64,000 nt of DNA from an uncultured Bacteroidota bacterium (GCA_902518355.1 CABYFY010000001.1:62001-126000); one strand, 5' to 3'; positions 31,290 through 39,952 are shown, counted from the first letter of the stretch. Numbers and translations: made by a program. The notes: generated by a model from the letters alone, not told the origin.

Positions 31290-31981
31290 TTTAAAAATTT
31301 TCTTACGGTTGGGGAAGATACAAACCAAAGTGAAAAACCACTCATTACTGTTATTAGACCTAACAAGGAAAAAATTCTAAGAACAGTATTGTTGAAATCA
31401 TCTCTACCCTCATAATCCATAGTATGTGTCATCCATAAAAAATCAAACCATCTCCAATCTCTATGTCTTACAGTTTGGAATTTTGCATTTTTAATTGATA
31501 TGTATGCTTTTAAATTTTCATCTGACTTATAATTAATAACATAAGCAGGAAGAAGTTTTTCTCTATACTCATGGTGTTTCCCAGTTTCATATATCGTTTC
31601 TACATTTGAAATTTCTAACCCCTCTTTCATATAATTATTTGCAATGTAAATTGCATCTTCTTCAGAAATAGTTTTTTTAATTTCGCCAGTTCTGGCATGG
31701 AATAAAAAAGATTCATTAATAAGAAAATAGGGCTCTTCTTTTATGTCTCTAATTTCTATTCTATTAATTGGTTCTGGAAAGTTAATTTCTGACGGGCTAA
31801 TTAAATTATCAAATGCTATAGGCTGATAGTCAAGGTTTTTAAATTGATCACCATGAATTTCATCTAGATTAGTCCAGCTAAAGTATAATCCACTTATCGT
31901 CCACATTAAAAACTGTAGACCTAAAAATAGCCCAAGATATCTATGTGCTCTTCTAATTTTATGTGAAATTTTTCTGTTCAT
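31286..31981 (-). CDS. PepSY domain membrane protein
   Basis: 231 residues. An N-terminal helix (18-35, LGLQFLMWTISGLYFSW) and a C-terminal helix (205-222) enclose a periplasmic PepSY-like region with ISEEDAIYIANNYMKEGLEI and LPAYVINYKSDENLKAYISI. WDFLWMTHTMDYEGRDDFNN-type ending matches PepSY-TM proteins (shown here as FDFLWMTHTMDYEGRDD). It precedes the monooxygenase with coupled TTGA. A link between the two is inferred from position. Confidence 0.85.
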   Translation of the reverse strand: MNRKISHKIRRAHRYLGLFLGLQFLMWTISGLYFSWTNLDEIHGDQFKNLDYQPIAFDNLISPSEINFPEPINRIEIRDIKEEPYFLINESFLFHARTGEIKKTISEEDAIYIANNYMKEGLEISNVETIYETGKHHEYREKLLPAYVINYKSDENLKAYISIKNAKFQTVRHRDWRWFDFLWMTHTMDYEGRDDFNNTVLRIFSLLGLITVMSGFSLWFVSSPTVRKFLN

Positions 31982-32074
31982 AATCTTTAATCAAAATATT
32001 AAAATATTTAACAAATAGCTAATTTCAAAAAATTAAATTTTCATTATATTGATTTACAATTAAAATTAACCAAA

Positions 32075-32455
32075 ATTAAAATTACAACCGAAAATTACGG
32101 ATTCCATGTAGCCTTTAAGGTACCCAATGACCAATCGGAAAGAATGGAATCATTTCTTGATAGTCATCAAGATTTTATGAGAGAAACCCACCATATTGAA
32201 GGAAATGTTGAACCAGTTATCTTGTGCTATGCGGTGATGAAAAGTCCTGAATTTAATAACCCATTAGATCCAACAAGCGGCGAAACCGGAAATACTTTAT
32301 ATGGAATAACTGAAATTTACCAAGGTCCTGAAGGCTGTCAAGCACATATGGCTCTAGGCCAATCAAGAGAAAAAATGTTTGGAGAGCTGGTTTCACTAAC
32401 AATGGAATATTGTGTTAGTGGTATTTTAGGGGTTCCTGTGGTAAGATCTATGTAA
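32075..32455 (+). CDS. Conserved-looking protein of unknown function, rare start
   Basis: The first ATG (32144) gives 103 residues, but the frame is open back to 32012 and the codons before it read ITTENYGFHVAFKVPNDQSE, which looks like coding sequence. The best start would be ATT at 32075, giving 126 residues; this is inference. Visible blocks are HHIEGNVEPVILCYAVMKSP, LDPTSGETGNTLYGITEIYQ and MALGQSREKMFGEL. The fold may be a dimeric alpha-beta barrel as in antibiotic-biosynthesis monooxygenases, with low certainty. Confidence 0.55.
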   Translation: MKITTENYGFHVAFKVPNDQSERMESFLDSHQDFMRETHHIEGNVEPVILCYAVMKSPEFNNPLDPTSGETGNTLYGITEIYQGPEGCQAHMALGQSREKMFGELVSLTMEYCVSGILGVPVVRSM

Positions 32456-32551
32456 TTACTTTTTTAAATATTTTTTATAAAAAGAATAAAGCATTGCATA
32501 AATAATAAGCACAATCCATAGATATAAAAAAACATCATTTTTATAGCCCAT
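32456..32551 (-). CDS. Tiny single-helix membrane protein (31 aa)
   Basis: MGYKNDVFLYLWIVLIIYAM then a basic end SFYKKYLKK: one helix with a positive C-terminus. It abuts the stop of the previous gene. No family is recognised, and certainty is limited. Confidence 0.4.
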   Translation of the reverse strand: MGYKNDVFLYLWIVLIIYAMLYSFYKKYLKK

Positions 32552-32654
32552 TATTGTATGGTTATTAAATAGTTAGTGATAACAATTTAGTAAAAAATAA
32601 ATAATTGAAATTTTGAAGTGCTGAATTGCAGTATGTTATTGTTTAATTTAAACT

Positions 32655-33902
32655 TTAGTCACCGCAGTATTGTTCTGTGATTTCTTCGAGCATTTCTTCT
32701 GACTGTATTGTCAGTACAATAATTTCACCTTGTTCATTTTCAAACTCCATAGTGATTGGGTATACAACCTCAAATTCATCATCACACTCAGCTGTGTTAC
32801 AATTATTTGAGTACCATTCTTCCATAAAAGTGTATACTTCCTCTTCACTATCAGCCGTAAACTGATCACCATTTGGAGCTTCCACAGTTACAGGGTAAAC
32901 AATTTCTCCACAGGTTTCATCTTCACCCTCATCATCATAACAGTACTCATCAAGTAATTCTTCTAATTCTTCTTCAGAATTAATTGTCAACGTTTGAACT
33001 TGATCGTTAGTTTCAGAGTAGTACTCAACTGTCAGTGGATAGGCAAGTGTGAAATCTCCACAATTATCACTATTACAATTTTCATAATATTGATCAATAT
33101 ATTCGTGAAGTGAATCTTCGCTTTCTACCGAAATAATATCACCTTCTGGATTTACAATTGAAATTGGATACACTAAATCAACACAGTCAATTTCAAACCA
33201 ATCTTCGTCATCCCATTCATCATCGTCATCCCATTCATCATCGTCATCCCATCCATCATCACACATTTCAAAATACATTTCCAGTTCTTCATAATTACCA
33301 ACACTAACTACCTCTTCATTTTCGTTTCCGTTTTCATCTTCGTAATAAAAAACAATATTAAACGGAAAATTTATTTCTGGTAAGCCATCATATTCATCAC
33401 TCATTTCATAATACAATTTTACTGCTTCATACAATTCATCTTCATTACCAACAGAGACTTGAGAGCCATCGGGCATAGTTATAGATATGGGGAATTGTAT
33501 ATCAAAACACATGAACTTTTCCCATTCATCAAAAACATCATAGTCACCATCATTATCTTGATCATAATTGTCATCAAAAAGAATACCTCCATTCTGATCA
33601 AAATATATGTAAAGAGCACTCAAAAGTGAAACTAAACTTCTCGATTCTCTTGAAATTTTAACTTCATAACCAATATTTTGAGCATGTAAGATTTGCTCAG
33701 CCGTAATATTATTTTCTAAGCTGTTAATATAATTCTGTGAAACTTCAGGAAGGTCATCAAAAGAAATTTCGATTTTATTATCGTGATTTTGTATCAATTC
33801 AATATGCTCTCTAACAGATAAATTTAATACAGGATCAGTTTCAGTTTCAGAGCATGAAAAGATTACTACAGCAATTAGTAATAAGTTAATATACTTTTTC
33901 AT
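32655..33902 (-). CDS. Acidic lipoprotein with six alternating repeats
   Basis: 415 residues with lipobox AVVIFSC. After a leader region (about 25-130) come six repeats of about 35-55 residues, each with a YP-(V/I)-strand, then a turn, then an acidic E(E/D)EL helix and a (Y/W)Y...C end. Short repeats (MPDGSQVSV, NPEGDIISV, APNGDQFTA) alternate with long ones (YYEDENGNE, YYSETNDQV, FENEQGEII) in three pairs. A linker between repeats 2 and 3 is DDDDEW-rich. Paired cysteines suggest disulfides. Calcium binding or adhesion is possible but not shown. No known domain is recognised. Confidence 0.78.
   Translation of the reverse strand: MKKYINLLLIAVVIFSCSETETDPVLNLSVREHIELIQNHDNKIEISFDDLPEVSQNYINSLENNITAEQILHAQNIGYEVKISRESRSLVSLLSALYIYFDQNGGILFDDNYDQDNDGDYDVFDEWEKFMCFDIQFPISITMPDGSQVSVGNEDELYEAVKLYYEMSDEYDGLPEINFPFNIVFYYEDENGNENEEVVSVGNYEELEMYFEMCDDGWDDDDEWDDDDEWDDEDWFEIDCVDLVYPISIVNPEGDIISVESEDSLHEYIDQYYENCNSDNCGDFTLAYPLTVEYYSETNDQVQTLTINSEEELEELLDEYCYDDEGEDETCGEIVYPVTVEAPNGDQFTADSEEEVYTFMEEWYSNNCNTAECDDEFEVVYPITMEFENEQGEIIVLTIQSEEMLEEITEQYCGD
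33205..33258. repeat. Three 18-bp tandem repeats within a coding region
   Basis: Unit TCGTCATCCCATTCATCA occurs three times with one change in the last. It encodes the D-D-D-E-W-type linker of the acidic lipoprotein. Because 18 is a multiple of 3, gain or loss of units would keep the frame. Confidence 0.85.
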
Positions 33903-33959
33903 AAAATTTATTATTTTGCTAAATATATAAAAATTAACTGTAAGTATTATATTTCAAGA

Positions 33960-34496
33960 ATGAGAGATATTTCAACTTTAAAATTAAATTTTATAGGATT
34001 AGGCGCTAATGGATTACTTTTATTTGCAATTTTCAGACTTCAAATTGATGGCAATATTGAAATACTTGAAATAATTAAGAGTAATTATGAGTTTACAATT
34101 CCATTTCTTTATTTGGTAATTACTTCATTAGTTTACAGAGTTACAGTAAATTCCAATGGGATTGATAAGTCGCTACTTTTTCCAAAAATTAAGTTTAGAA
34201 GTCGTACGTGGAGTGAAATAAAGCATTTTATTAATGTTACTGAGATTGGAAAAGACAATAATGGTAAAGAGAAGAGGCATGAGGTCATTTGGTTTGTAGA
34301 CTTTAACGATAAAGTTTGTTTTAGAATTTCAAAACAAAACCCTTTGAGTCAGGGTGAAAATATGAAAAAAATAATGTCAATAGTTAAGCAAAGAGAAGCG
34401 GAATACCCAGAAAAATTGGAGTTTGATAGTCCATTTTGGTATAAGCTTGGTATGTGGAAAGTTGACTATTCTAAAAAAACAAAAACCAATTTGTAA
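33960..34496 (+). CDS. Membrane protein, paralogue of the 10134 gene
   Basis: 178 residues. Two hydrophobic segments (about 12-26 and 46-62) precede a conserved domain with YRVTVNSNGIDKSLLFPKIK, TWSEIKHFINVTEIGKD, EVIWFVDFNDKVCFRI and YKLGMWKVDYSKK. It aligns along its whole length with the gene at 10134-10655. The function is unknown. It is followed by a signal-peptide protein 20 bases downstream. Confidence 0.75.
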   Translation: MRDISTLKLNFIGLGANGLLLFAIFRLQIDGNIEILEIIKSNYEFTIPFLYLVITSLVYRVTVNSNGIDKSLLFPKIKFRSRTWSEIKHFINVTEIGKDNNGKEKRHEVIWFVDFNDKVCFRISKQNPLSQGENMKKIMSIVKQREAEYPEKLEFDSPFWYKLGMWKVDYSKKTKTNL

Positions 34497-34516
34497 ATTT
34501 TCTTTATATTATAATT

Positions 34517-34834
34517 ATGTATCGATTACTTATTTTATGTTTATTATTTTGTCAAGTTTTATTTTCAAATAATAATTCTGCATTTGTAAAATTAAACGAA
34601 ATTTCATTTGACCGATATAAACTTCAAAAGAAGGTTGAAATTGAAATTAATAATATTTTTGTTAAAGCCGATAAAAGAGGTTTCTTCCACGGAACAGCGT
34701 TAAATGAACTCATAAATAAATTTTCAAATACTAATCACATATCATTGAAAATTAGAAGATCAAGAGAAAGAGAAAATGAATTAAAAATTTCATTCACAAA
34801 GAGTTCGCTTGCCTTAAGATATATACTAGATTAG
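34517..34834 (+). CDS. Small secreted protein, unknown
   Basis: 105 residues with a signal peptide (MYRLLILCLLFCQVLFS) and a basic mature part ending LKISFTKSSLALRYILD. KKVEIEINNIFVKADKRGFF precedes a helix ALNELINKF. No family is recognised. It probably shares a transcript with the membrane gene before it. Confidence 0.6.
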   Translation: MYRLLILCLLFCQVLFSNNNSAFVKLNEISFDRYKLQKKVEIEINNIFVKADKRGFFHGTALNELINKFSNTNHISLKIRRSRERENELKISFTKSSLALRYILD

Positions 34835-34920
34835 TACATCACAGATGTAATAACCCTGTAAAGAAACCAACATATAATGGCTGCGTAAAAATATTTTCTG
34901 TTTTTTTTATACCATTCCAT
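34831..34920 (-). CDS. Possible tiny membrane protein (29 aa)
   Basis: MEWYKKNRKYFYAAIICWFL opens a single helix. It overlaps the 3' end of the plus-strand gene by 4 bases. Evidence is only the codon pattern and the plausible helix. The rest of 34921-35110 holds no clear feature. Confidence 0.3.
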   Translation of the reverse strand: MEWYKKNRKYFYAAIICWFLYRVITSVMY

Positions 34921-35110
34921 ACTTATTCGCTAATTGACTTAAAAATTAATAATCTTTTCAAAATTTGCTTTACGTAAATTTATGAATCTCTTTTTTAATT
35001 ATTATTTACAGTTTTGATAAAAATTTAAAGACAGTGAATTTAAATGAACTTGGCTAGGAATTGTTTCATTTTTTATCGTACTTGCGATTGGAGCAAAAAA
35101 ATTAAAAAAT

Positions 35111-35551
35111 TTGGAATTGATTTTTGCAGATGATCATGATTTAATGGGCTTAGTCTCAATTCTTTTCCTAAATATTTTTGTTGTTTTATTTATTTCAAAG
35201 TTTATTTATTTGAAATTTAATAACAAAAGTAAAAAGTCTCTTAATGAATTCTTTTTCACATACAATTCAGCAGGACTGATTACTTTTTTATTGTGTTTTT
35301 TACTAAGTAATGTAAAATTAGATTTAGGTTTTGCATTAGGTCTCTTTGCAATTTTTGCGATTCTTAGGTTTAGAACAGAGACAATTAAAGTAAAGGAAAT
35401 GACATATTTCTTTGTTGTAATAGGTGTCTCAGCAATAAATGCCTTATCAAATAACAACGCTAGTATTATGGAATTAGTTATTGCTAACGGATCTATAATT
35501 ATTCTCCTTTATATTCTGGAATATACGATTAACAAATCCACTTCTGAATAA
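35111..35551 (+). CDS. DUF4956 membrane protein
   Basis: 146 residues with four helices and the DUF4956 signature LGFALGLFAIFAILRFRTET followed by IKVKEMTYFFVVIGVSAINAL. These proteins often sit beside VTC-type polyphosphate polymerases or CotH-like genes; none is present here. The start at TTG 35111 gives a plausible N-terminus. The frame is open upstream to 35048 and encodes a further hydrophobic stretch, so the true start may lie there. Confidence 0.78.
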   Translation: MELIFADDHDLMGLVSILFLNIFVVLFISKFIYLKFNNKSKKSLNEFFFTYNSAGLITFLLCFLLSNVKLDLGFALGLFAIFAILRFRTETIKVKEMTYFFVVIGVSAINALSNNNASIMELVIANGSIIILLYILEYTINKSTSE

Positions 35552-35617
35552 ATAATTTAAATCACGCAATAAACTTCTTTTTTTTTCAGTTATAATACTT
35601 TAATAAATTTTATAATT

Positions 35618-36115
35618 ATGAAAAAACTTATTTTTTTACTTTCAATTATGATTAGCTTTTCTTGTACCAATCCTACAGAAAATGTACCGGCAGTTGACGC
35701 TGATGTACTGGTGGCTGATATTGTAAAAATTTCAAATGATTTTCAATCAGCTTATATCTCTCAAGATTGGGAAATGGCAAGTCAATGGATTTCTACAGAA
35801 TTAGGAACTACAATATTTAATTCAAATGGATCTGCTCTAGCAGTTCAAACTGAGGAGCAGGTTAACACTGATAGAGGTTGGGATTTTGGCACTTTTGAAA
35901 TGTCAAATCATCAGGTTTTTATGTCATCTGATATGAGCACGGCAGTAATTACCTTTGATGCAGACGGTTCCATTAATTTTAATGAAGGAGATCAAAATGT
36001 GCCTTATGCAACAAGAGCGTCTCAAACATGGGTAAATGAAAATGGAGAGTGGAAAGTCATGCACTCTCATTGGTCACCAAGAACAAATTCAAAAGGAATT
36101 CCACAAGAAGATTAG
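35618..36115 (+). CDS. NTF2-like (SnoaL/DUF4440-type) lipoprotein
   Basis: 165 residues with lipobox MISFSC and an NTF2-like domain (about 30-160): IVKISNDFQSAYISQDWEMA, a helix RGWDFGTFEMSNHQVF, then TRASQTWVNENGEWKVMHSH at the end, the characteristic last strand. DUF4440 proteins bind small ligands; none is known here. A terminator follows 20 bases after the stop. Confidence 0.8.
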   Translation: MKKLIFLLSIMISFSCTNPTENVPAVDADVLVADIVKISNDFQSAYISQDWEMASQWISTELGTTIFNSNGSALAVQTEEQVNTDRGWDFGTFEMSNHQVFMSSDMSTAVITFDADGSINFNEGDQNVPYATRASQTWVNENGEWKVMHSHWSPRTNSKGIPQED

Positions 36116-36135
36116 ATTTTTGTTTTTGTAGATTA

Positions 36136-36161
36136 AAAACCCCGTATATCGGGGTTTTTTT
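36136..36161 (+). terminator. Rho-independent terminator
   Basis: Stem AAAACCCCG/CGGGGTTTT with loop TATAT and a run of T. Confidence 0.88.
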
Positions 36162-36179
36162 ATTTATTAACTTTACCAT

Positions 36180-36956
36180 ATGAAAACTAAAAAAGAAATA
36201 GTAAAGGATTGGATTACAAGATATACCGGAGTAGAAATTTCTGATTTTGGCGAATATATATTACTAACAAATTTTCAAAAATATGTTGATGAATTTGCCT
36301 CTTTAAACGGCGTTTCTGTTGACGGCCTTGAAAAAAACATGCCGTCTTCCACTCATAATAATATTACGATTATAAACTTTGGAATGGGAAGTCCAAATGC
36401 AGCAACAGTGATGGATTTACTTACCGCATTAATGCCAAAAGCAGTATTATTTTTAGGTAAGTGCGGAGGTCTAAAAAATCGAATAAAAATTGGAGATTAT
36501 ATATTACCAATTGGAGCAATAAGAGGAGAGGGAACATCTAATGATTATTTTCCAATTGAAGTTCCAGCAATGCCCTCTTTCTCTTTACAAAGAGCAATTT
36601 CTTCAGCCTTAAAGTATAACAAAACCGATTATTGGACTGGAACAATCTTCACTACAAATAGAAGAGTTTGGGAATTTGATTTAAAATTTAAAAAATATCT
36701 TAAAAAAGTCCGAGCATATTCAATTGATATGGAAACAGCAACTTTGTTCACTGTTGGATTTCATAATAGGATACCAACAGGAGCTTTACTTTTAGTTACT
36801 GATCAGCCAATGATACCAGATGGAATTAAAACTAAGATTGAGGATGATAAAAATTCAAAGTTATATGATAAAAATCACCTTGAACTTGGAATAGCATCTC
36901 TTAATGAAATAATTAAATATGATGGTACTAATACTGTTAGACACTTAAAATTTTAA
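36180..36956 (+). CDS. AMP nucleosidase
   Basis: 258 residues of the nucleoside-phosphorylase fold, matching the shorter AMP nucleosidase of Bacteroidota, which splits AMP into adenine and ribose 5-phosphate. Visible motifs are ITIINFGMGSPNAATVMDLL, AVLFLGKCGGLKNRIKIGDY and the ribose-site block YSIDMETATLF. The late motif VTDQPMIPDGIKT is also usual. It is shorter than the E. coli Amn protein (484 residues), which has an extra N-terminal domain. Confidence 0.9.
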   Translation: MKTKKEIVKDWITRYTGVEISDFGEYILLTNFQKYVDEFASLNGVSVDGLEKNMPSSTHNNITIINFGMGSPNAATVMDLLTALMPKAVLFLGKCGGLKNRIKIGDYILPIGAIRGEGTSNDYFPIEVPAMPSFSLQRAISSALKYNKTDYWTGTIFTTNRRVWEFDLKFKKYLKKVRAYSIDMETATLFTVGFHNRIPTGALLLVTDQPMIPDGIKTKIEDDKNSKLYDKNHLELGIASLNEIIKYDGTNTVRHLKF

Positions 36957-36957
36957 T

Positions 36958-37221
36958 TTAGTTTCCAGCAAAGGGACTTCCAAATATTCCAACAGCTAAC
37001 TCTGCCCACAATAAAATAAAGACTATAACGACAATGATTATAGCTAATATTTCTTTAATTCCACTAAATTTTTTTCTGATAAAATTGATAAAAGAAAGAA
37101 ATGAAAAAATTAAAACACCCATGATAATAAAATCAACTAAACTCCAGTTAAAATCATTAATATACATATTAGACAAAAAGGGTATTGTAAGTAAAATAAG
37201 TGTATAAATAATTCTTTTCAC
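36958..37221 (-). CDS. Small membrane protein, unknown
   Basis: 87 residues with three hydrophobic segments (about 5-22, 28-46 and 59-80). No conserved motif. It converges with the AMP nucleosidase gene, one base apart. Confidence 0.55.
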   Translation of the reverse strand: MKRIIYTLILLTIPFLSNMYINDFNWSLVDFIIMGVLIFSFLSFINFIRKKFSGIKEILAIIIVVIVFILLWAELAVGIFGSPFAGN

Positions 37222-37333
37222 TGCTGAAATTTATTCAAAAAATTTGATTAATCAGCTTTAACTAAAGATTAGTTTTTTTTTAACAATTGTAAGATATTTA
37301 TAAGGTAAGTTTGAATTATATATAATTGATGTT

Positions 37334-37801
37334 ATGAGAATTTTATATTTATTTTTTTTGATTTCCTCATTAATGTTTTCTCAAAATAAACTAACTAAAT
37401 CTGACGTAATAGGTAAGTGGGAGATAAAAATTAAAGTAAAACAAATTTTGAAAGAAGAAACAAAGGATCTTGACATGTTTGAGAAAATGGCGATTCAGTT
37501 GGCGTCAGGTTTTGCAGAAGATATTTTGGATACTGCTGACATTTATATTCTTTTCAAAAAAAATAATACAGCTACACTGACTCTAAATTTTTTAGATTAT
37601 GACGAGCAAGAAGAAGTCAAATGGTCAATAGTTGGTGATGAAATAGTAATTGACGATTCATTAAATAAAAAAATAAATATAGGTTCAGAAAATAATAAAT
37701 GGGTTTTGGTTGATGATATAATCTTCTTTAAAGAAAAAAACCAAAAGCTTAACAAAAACATATTTCTAAGAAAAGTAGATTTGGCGGTTAATCAAAAATA
37801 A
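37334..37801 (+). CDS. Secreted lipocalin-like protein
   Basis: 155 residues with a signal peptide (MRILYLFFLISSLMFSQ). The mature part begins KSDVIGKWEIKI, the common opening of small lipocalin-like domains, followed by beta strands (ADIYILFKKNNTATLTL, VKWSIVGDEIVID) and a final NIFLRKV. Ligand unknown. The end overlaps the convergent dehydrogenase gene by 14 bases. Confidence 0.65.
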   Translation: MRILYLFFLISSLMFSQNKLTKSDVIGKWEIKIKVKQILKEETKDLDMFEKMAIQLASGFAEDILDTADIYILFKKNNTATLTLNFLDYDEQEEVKWSIVGDEIVIDDSLNKKINIGSENNKWVLVDDIIFFKEKNQKLNKNIFLRKVDLAVNQK

Positions 37802-38996
37802 AAGTTAACCCTGCATTTTCTTGTAGTCTTTTTAAAAGTGGATCACCCAATGCTACTGATGGAGTTAAAATCCCATAAGTTTCAGGTGTTTTATCTAAGG
37901 CAAGACAAACAGCACTTTCAGCCAACATTTTAGAAGTTGACCCGTAACCAGGGTCCATATCACCAATTACTTTACTTAAGTATATTTTATCTTGCTGTGT
38001 TAAATAAAATCGCAGGTTATAGTATCCGCTAATTCTTGTTTTTTCTGATGGCCCCTCGCCAGATTTAGGCAAAATATAATCTACAATATTTTTTATGAAA
38101 CTACCTTTTTTTCTAGTTGCTAAAAAAATAGGAATCAAACTTAAGTATCCTTTTACTTGACCCAAAACTCCTTTTCCAGATAATGTTGCCTCATCATAAG
38201 AAAAGTCTGATCCGTATTTGAAATCAATTAGTGCATGACTTCTTCTTACAATTTTTGTATTAATTCCTGCCATTACAAAAGGGGCTATCCATGAATCTGA
38301 AATTTTATCAAAAATTACTTTTTGAAGATCTGCTTTGTCTGGTCCATTTTGTTTGTCTATCGGATTCAGTCCATATGGATTTGTCAAAGTTTTTCTAACT
38401 TCTTTATCTACACGTGCTTCCTCCAAAACATTTGAAAGGCTATTGTATGTTCCACCACTTATACCTCCCTTAGCACCAGCGACCCTCATATTTATCTTGT
38501 TGGCATATTTTCCTATTTTTTCAAAAAGCTTTTTTTGGGAATAAAAAACACCCATGTCAGATGGAATTGAATCAAAACCGCAGGAGTTGATGATTTTAAT
38601 TTTCCCCTCTTTAGCCTTTGAATGATATTTATCAATCATTTTTCTAATCCATTGGGTTTCTCCTGTAATATCACAATAATTAGTATTTGTTTTAATACAG
38701 GCTTCTATAAGGTTTGTCCCTAATTTTGCATAAGGACCAACGGTTGTACAAATTACTTTTGTTTTAGAAGTCAATTTGATAAGACTTTCTATGTCGTTAC
38801 AATCAGCTATGAAAATTCTCTCCTTAGCTATATTTAATCGTCTAGCAACATTCGCAACTTTTTCTTCATTTCTCCCGGCAATTCCCCATTTTAAATCAGT
38901 GCTAGAATATTTTTTATAAACATATTCAGCAACAATTTGGCCTGTAAAACCTGTTGCTCCCCAGATTATTAAGTCTAGTTGTTTTGTGTTTGACAT
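37788..38996 (-). CDS. Saccharopine dehydrogenase-like oxidoreductase
   Basis: 402 residues. The N-terminal Rossmann fold has LIIWGATGFTGQIVAEYV, then WGIAGRNEEKVANVARRL. CTTVGPYAKLGTNLIEACI and YCDITGETQWIRKMI follow, all typical of the trans-acting enoyl reductase / saccharopine dehydrogenase-like family. SGGTYNSL and PGYGSTSKMLAESAV near the end also match. These reductases often act in polyketide or lipid pathways; no such pathway is nearby. Confidence 0.88.
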   Translation of the reverse strand: MSNTKQLDLIIWGATGFTGQIVAEYVYKKYSSTDLKWGIAGRNEEKVANVARRLNIAKERIFIADCNDIESLIKLTSKTKVICTTVGPYAKLGTNLIEACIKTNTNYCDITGETQWIRKMIDKYHSKAKEGKIKIINSCGFDSIPSDMGVFYSQKKLFEKIGKYANKINMRVAGAKGGISGGTYNSLSNVLEEARVDKEVRKTLTNPYGLNPIDKQNGPDKADLQKVIFDKISDSWIAPFVMAGINTKIVRRSHALIDFKYGSDFSYDEATLSGKGVLGQVKGYLSLIPIFLATRKKGSFIKNIVDYILPKSGEGPSEKTRISGYYNLRFYLTQQDKIYLSKVIGDMDPGYGSTSKMLAESAVCLALDKTPETYGILTPSVALGDPLLKRLQENAGLTFIFD

Positions 38997-39005
38997 ATTT
39001 AAAAT

Positions 39006-39137
39006 TTACTGATCTATTTTCTCGGAATTAAATAATACAACCTCGTTATTTTCAACCGTAATATGAAAATCAATTGGGTTACAGCATACTTCACAATCTT
39101 CTATAAAATTTTGGTTTTCAATCGAAGGGTCTACCAT
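39006..39137 (-). CDS. CPxCG-type Cys-rich small protein
   Basis: 43 residues: DCEVCCNPIDFHITVENNEV contains a CxxCCNP motif like that of the CPXCG cysteine-rich family, which is probably zinc-binding. It starts at ATG 39137 and ends 9 bases before the dehydrogenase start, on the same strand. The role is unknown. Confidence 0.7.
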   Translation of the reverse strand: MVDPSIENQNFIEDCEVCCNPIDFHITVENNEVVLFNSEKIDQ

Positions 39138-39268
39138 TTTTAATTGATTTTACCAACAATATGGACAATCGAAATATTCTTCTAACACTATATTGAATTT
39201 ATTTTACAATATTATAATAAAGATTCAGATGATTCATTAAATTGATAAATAATTATTAATTAAATATT

Positions 39269-39577
39269 ATGAAAAAATTATTCTTAGTTCTCTGTATTTT
39301 AGGTGTTATTTTACCTTATTATCATTTGTATTATTTTTTACTTGAAAATAATTGGTCAATGAGTGGGTTTTGGGCTGATATTTATTCTAACTACGCAATT
39401 TCAATGATAACAATGGATATCACAGTTGCGGCAACCTCTTATTTGGTTTTTATTATCTATAAGTTTTATAATAAACAAATAGATGGTCGATCGTTTATCA
39501 AATATATGTTATCATTGTTTTTGGTAGGATTTTCATTATCAATGCCCTTGTATTTATATGATAATTATAAAAACTAA
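39269..39577 (+). CDS. DUF2834 membrane protein
   Basis: 102 residues with three helices: LVLCILGVILPYYHLYYFLL, then MDITVAATSYLVFIIYKFY, then MLSLFLVGFSLSMPLYLY. This spacing and the PYYH motif match DUF2834 proteins. Function unknown. Confidence 0.78.
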   Translation: MKKLFLVLCILGVILPYYHLYYFLLENNWSMSGFWADIYSNYAISMITMDITVAATSYLVFIIYKFYNKQIDGRSFIKYMLSLFLVGFSLSMPLYLYDNYKN

Positions 39578-39600
39578 AAAATAATACTTGAAAATATCAT

Positions 39601-39627
39601 TTGCTATAAGAATATAGATTACATTTG
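39601..39627 (+). promoter_or_regulatory. Promoter of the cold-shock gene
   Basis: TTG at 39601-39603 and TACATTTG at 39620-39627, 16 bases apart, fit the Bacteroidota promoter pattern. The -7 box ends 18 bases before the ATG, leaving a very short untranslated leader. Confidence 0.55.
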
Positions 39628-39645
39628 CTGAAATTAATAATTTAC

Positions 39646-39837
39646 ATGAAAGGAACAGTAAAATTTTTCAATGAATCTAAAGGTTATGGGTTCATTACAA
39701 ACGACGAAACAGGAGAAGACCTTTTCGTTCATTATTCAGCGCTTGGTAACCTTACCATTAAAGAAGGTGATAAAGTAGAGTATGAAGAAGGTGAAGGTAG
39801 AAAAGGAAAAGCTGCTACAAAGGTAGAACTTGCATAG
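39646..39837 (+). CDS. Cold-shock domain protein
   Basis: 63 residues, the typical single [23 protein letters not shown] with the RNP1 pattern, then DLFVHYSAL (RNP2), and a strongly acidic tail. These proteins bind single-stranded RNA or DNA as chaperones in the cytoplasm. The ATG at 39646 is chosen because an earlier in-frame start would place extra residues before the conserved KGTVKFF. Confidence 0.94.
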   Translation: MKGTVKFFNESKGYGFITNDETGEDLFVHYSALGNLTIKEGDKVEYEEGEGRKGKAATKVELA

Positions 39838-39913
39838 TTATCTCTACAGCATTTAATCTAACAATTACTCCCAGACTAAATAAACAAATTTTTAATTAAA
39901 TTTTTTGCATGTG

Positions 39914-39935
39914 TTTACTATGCACGCATAGTAAA
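39914..39935. promoter_or_regulatory. Perfect 22-bp palindrome, operator-like
   Basis: TTTACTATGC and GCATAGTAAA are exact inverted repeats around AC. The length and symmetry fit a dimeric regulator such as MarR or TetR. It lies between two convergent genes, so the gene it controls is not evident. It is not followed by a T run, so it is not a terminator. Confidence 0.55.
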
Positions 39936-39952
39936 TATGATGTCAATATGGA

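Noticed and set aside
33205-33258. 18-bp tandem repeats as a phase-variation switch
   Set aside because: The unit is a multiple of three, so slippage would change length but not the reading frame.
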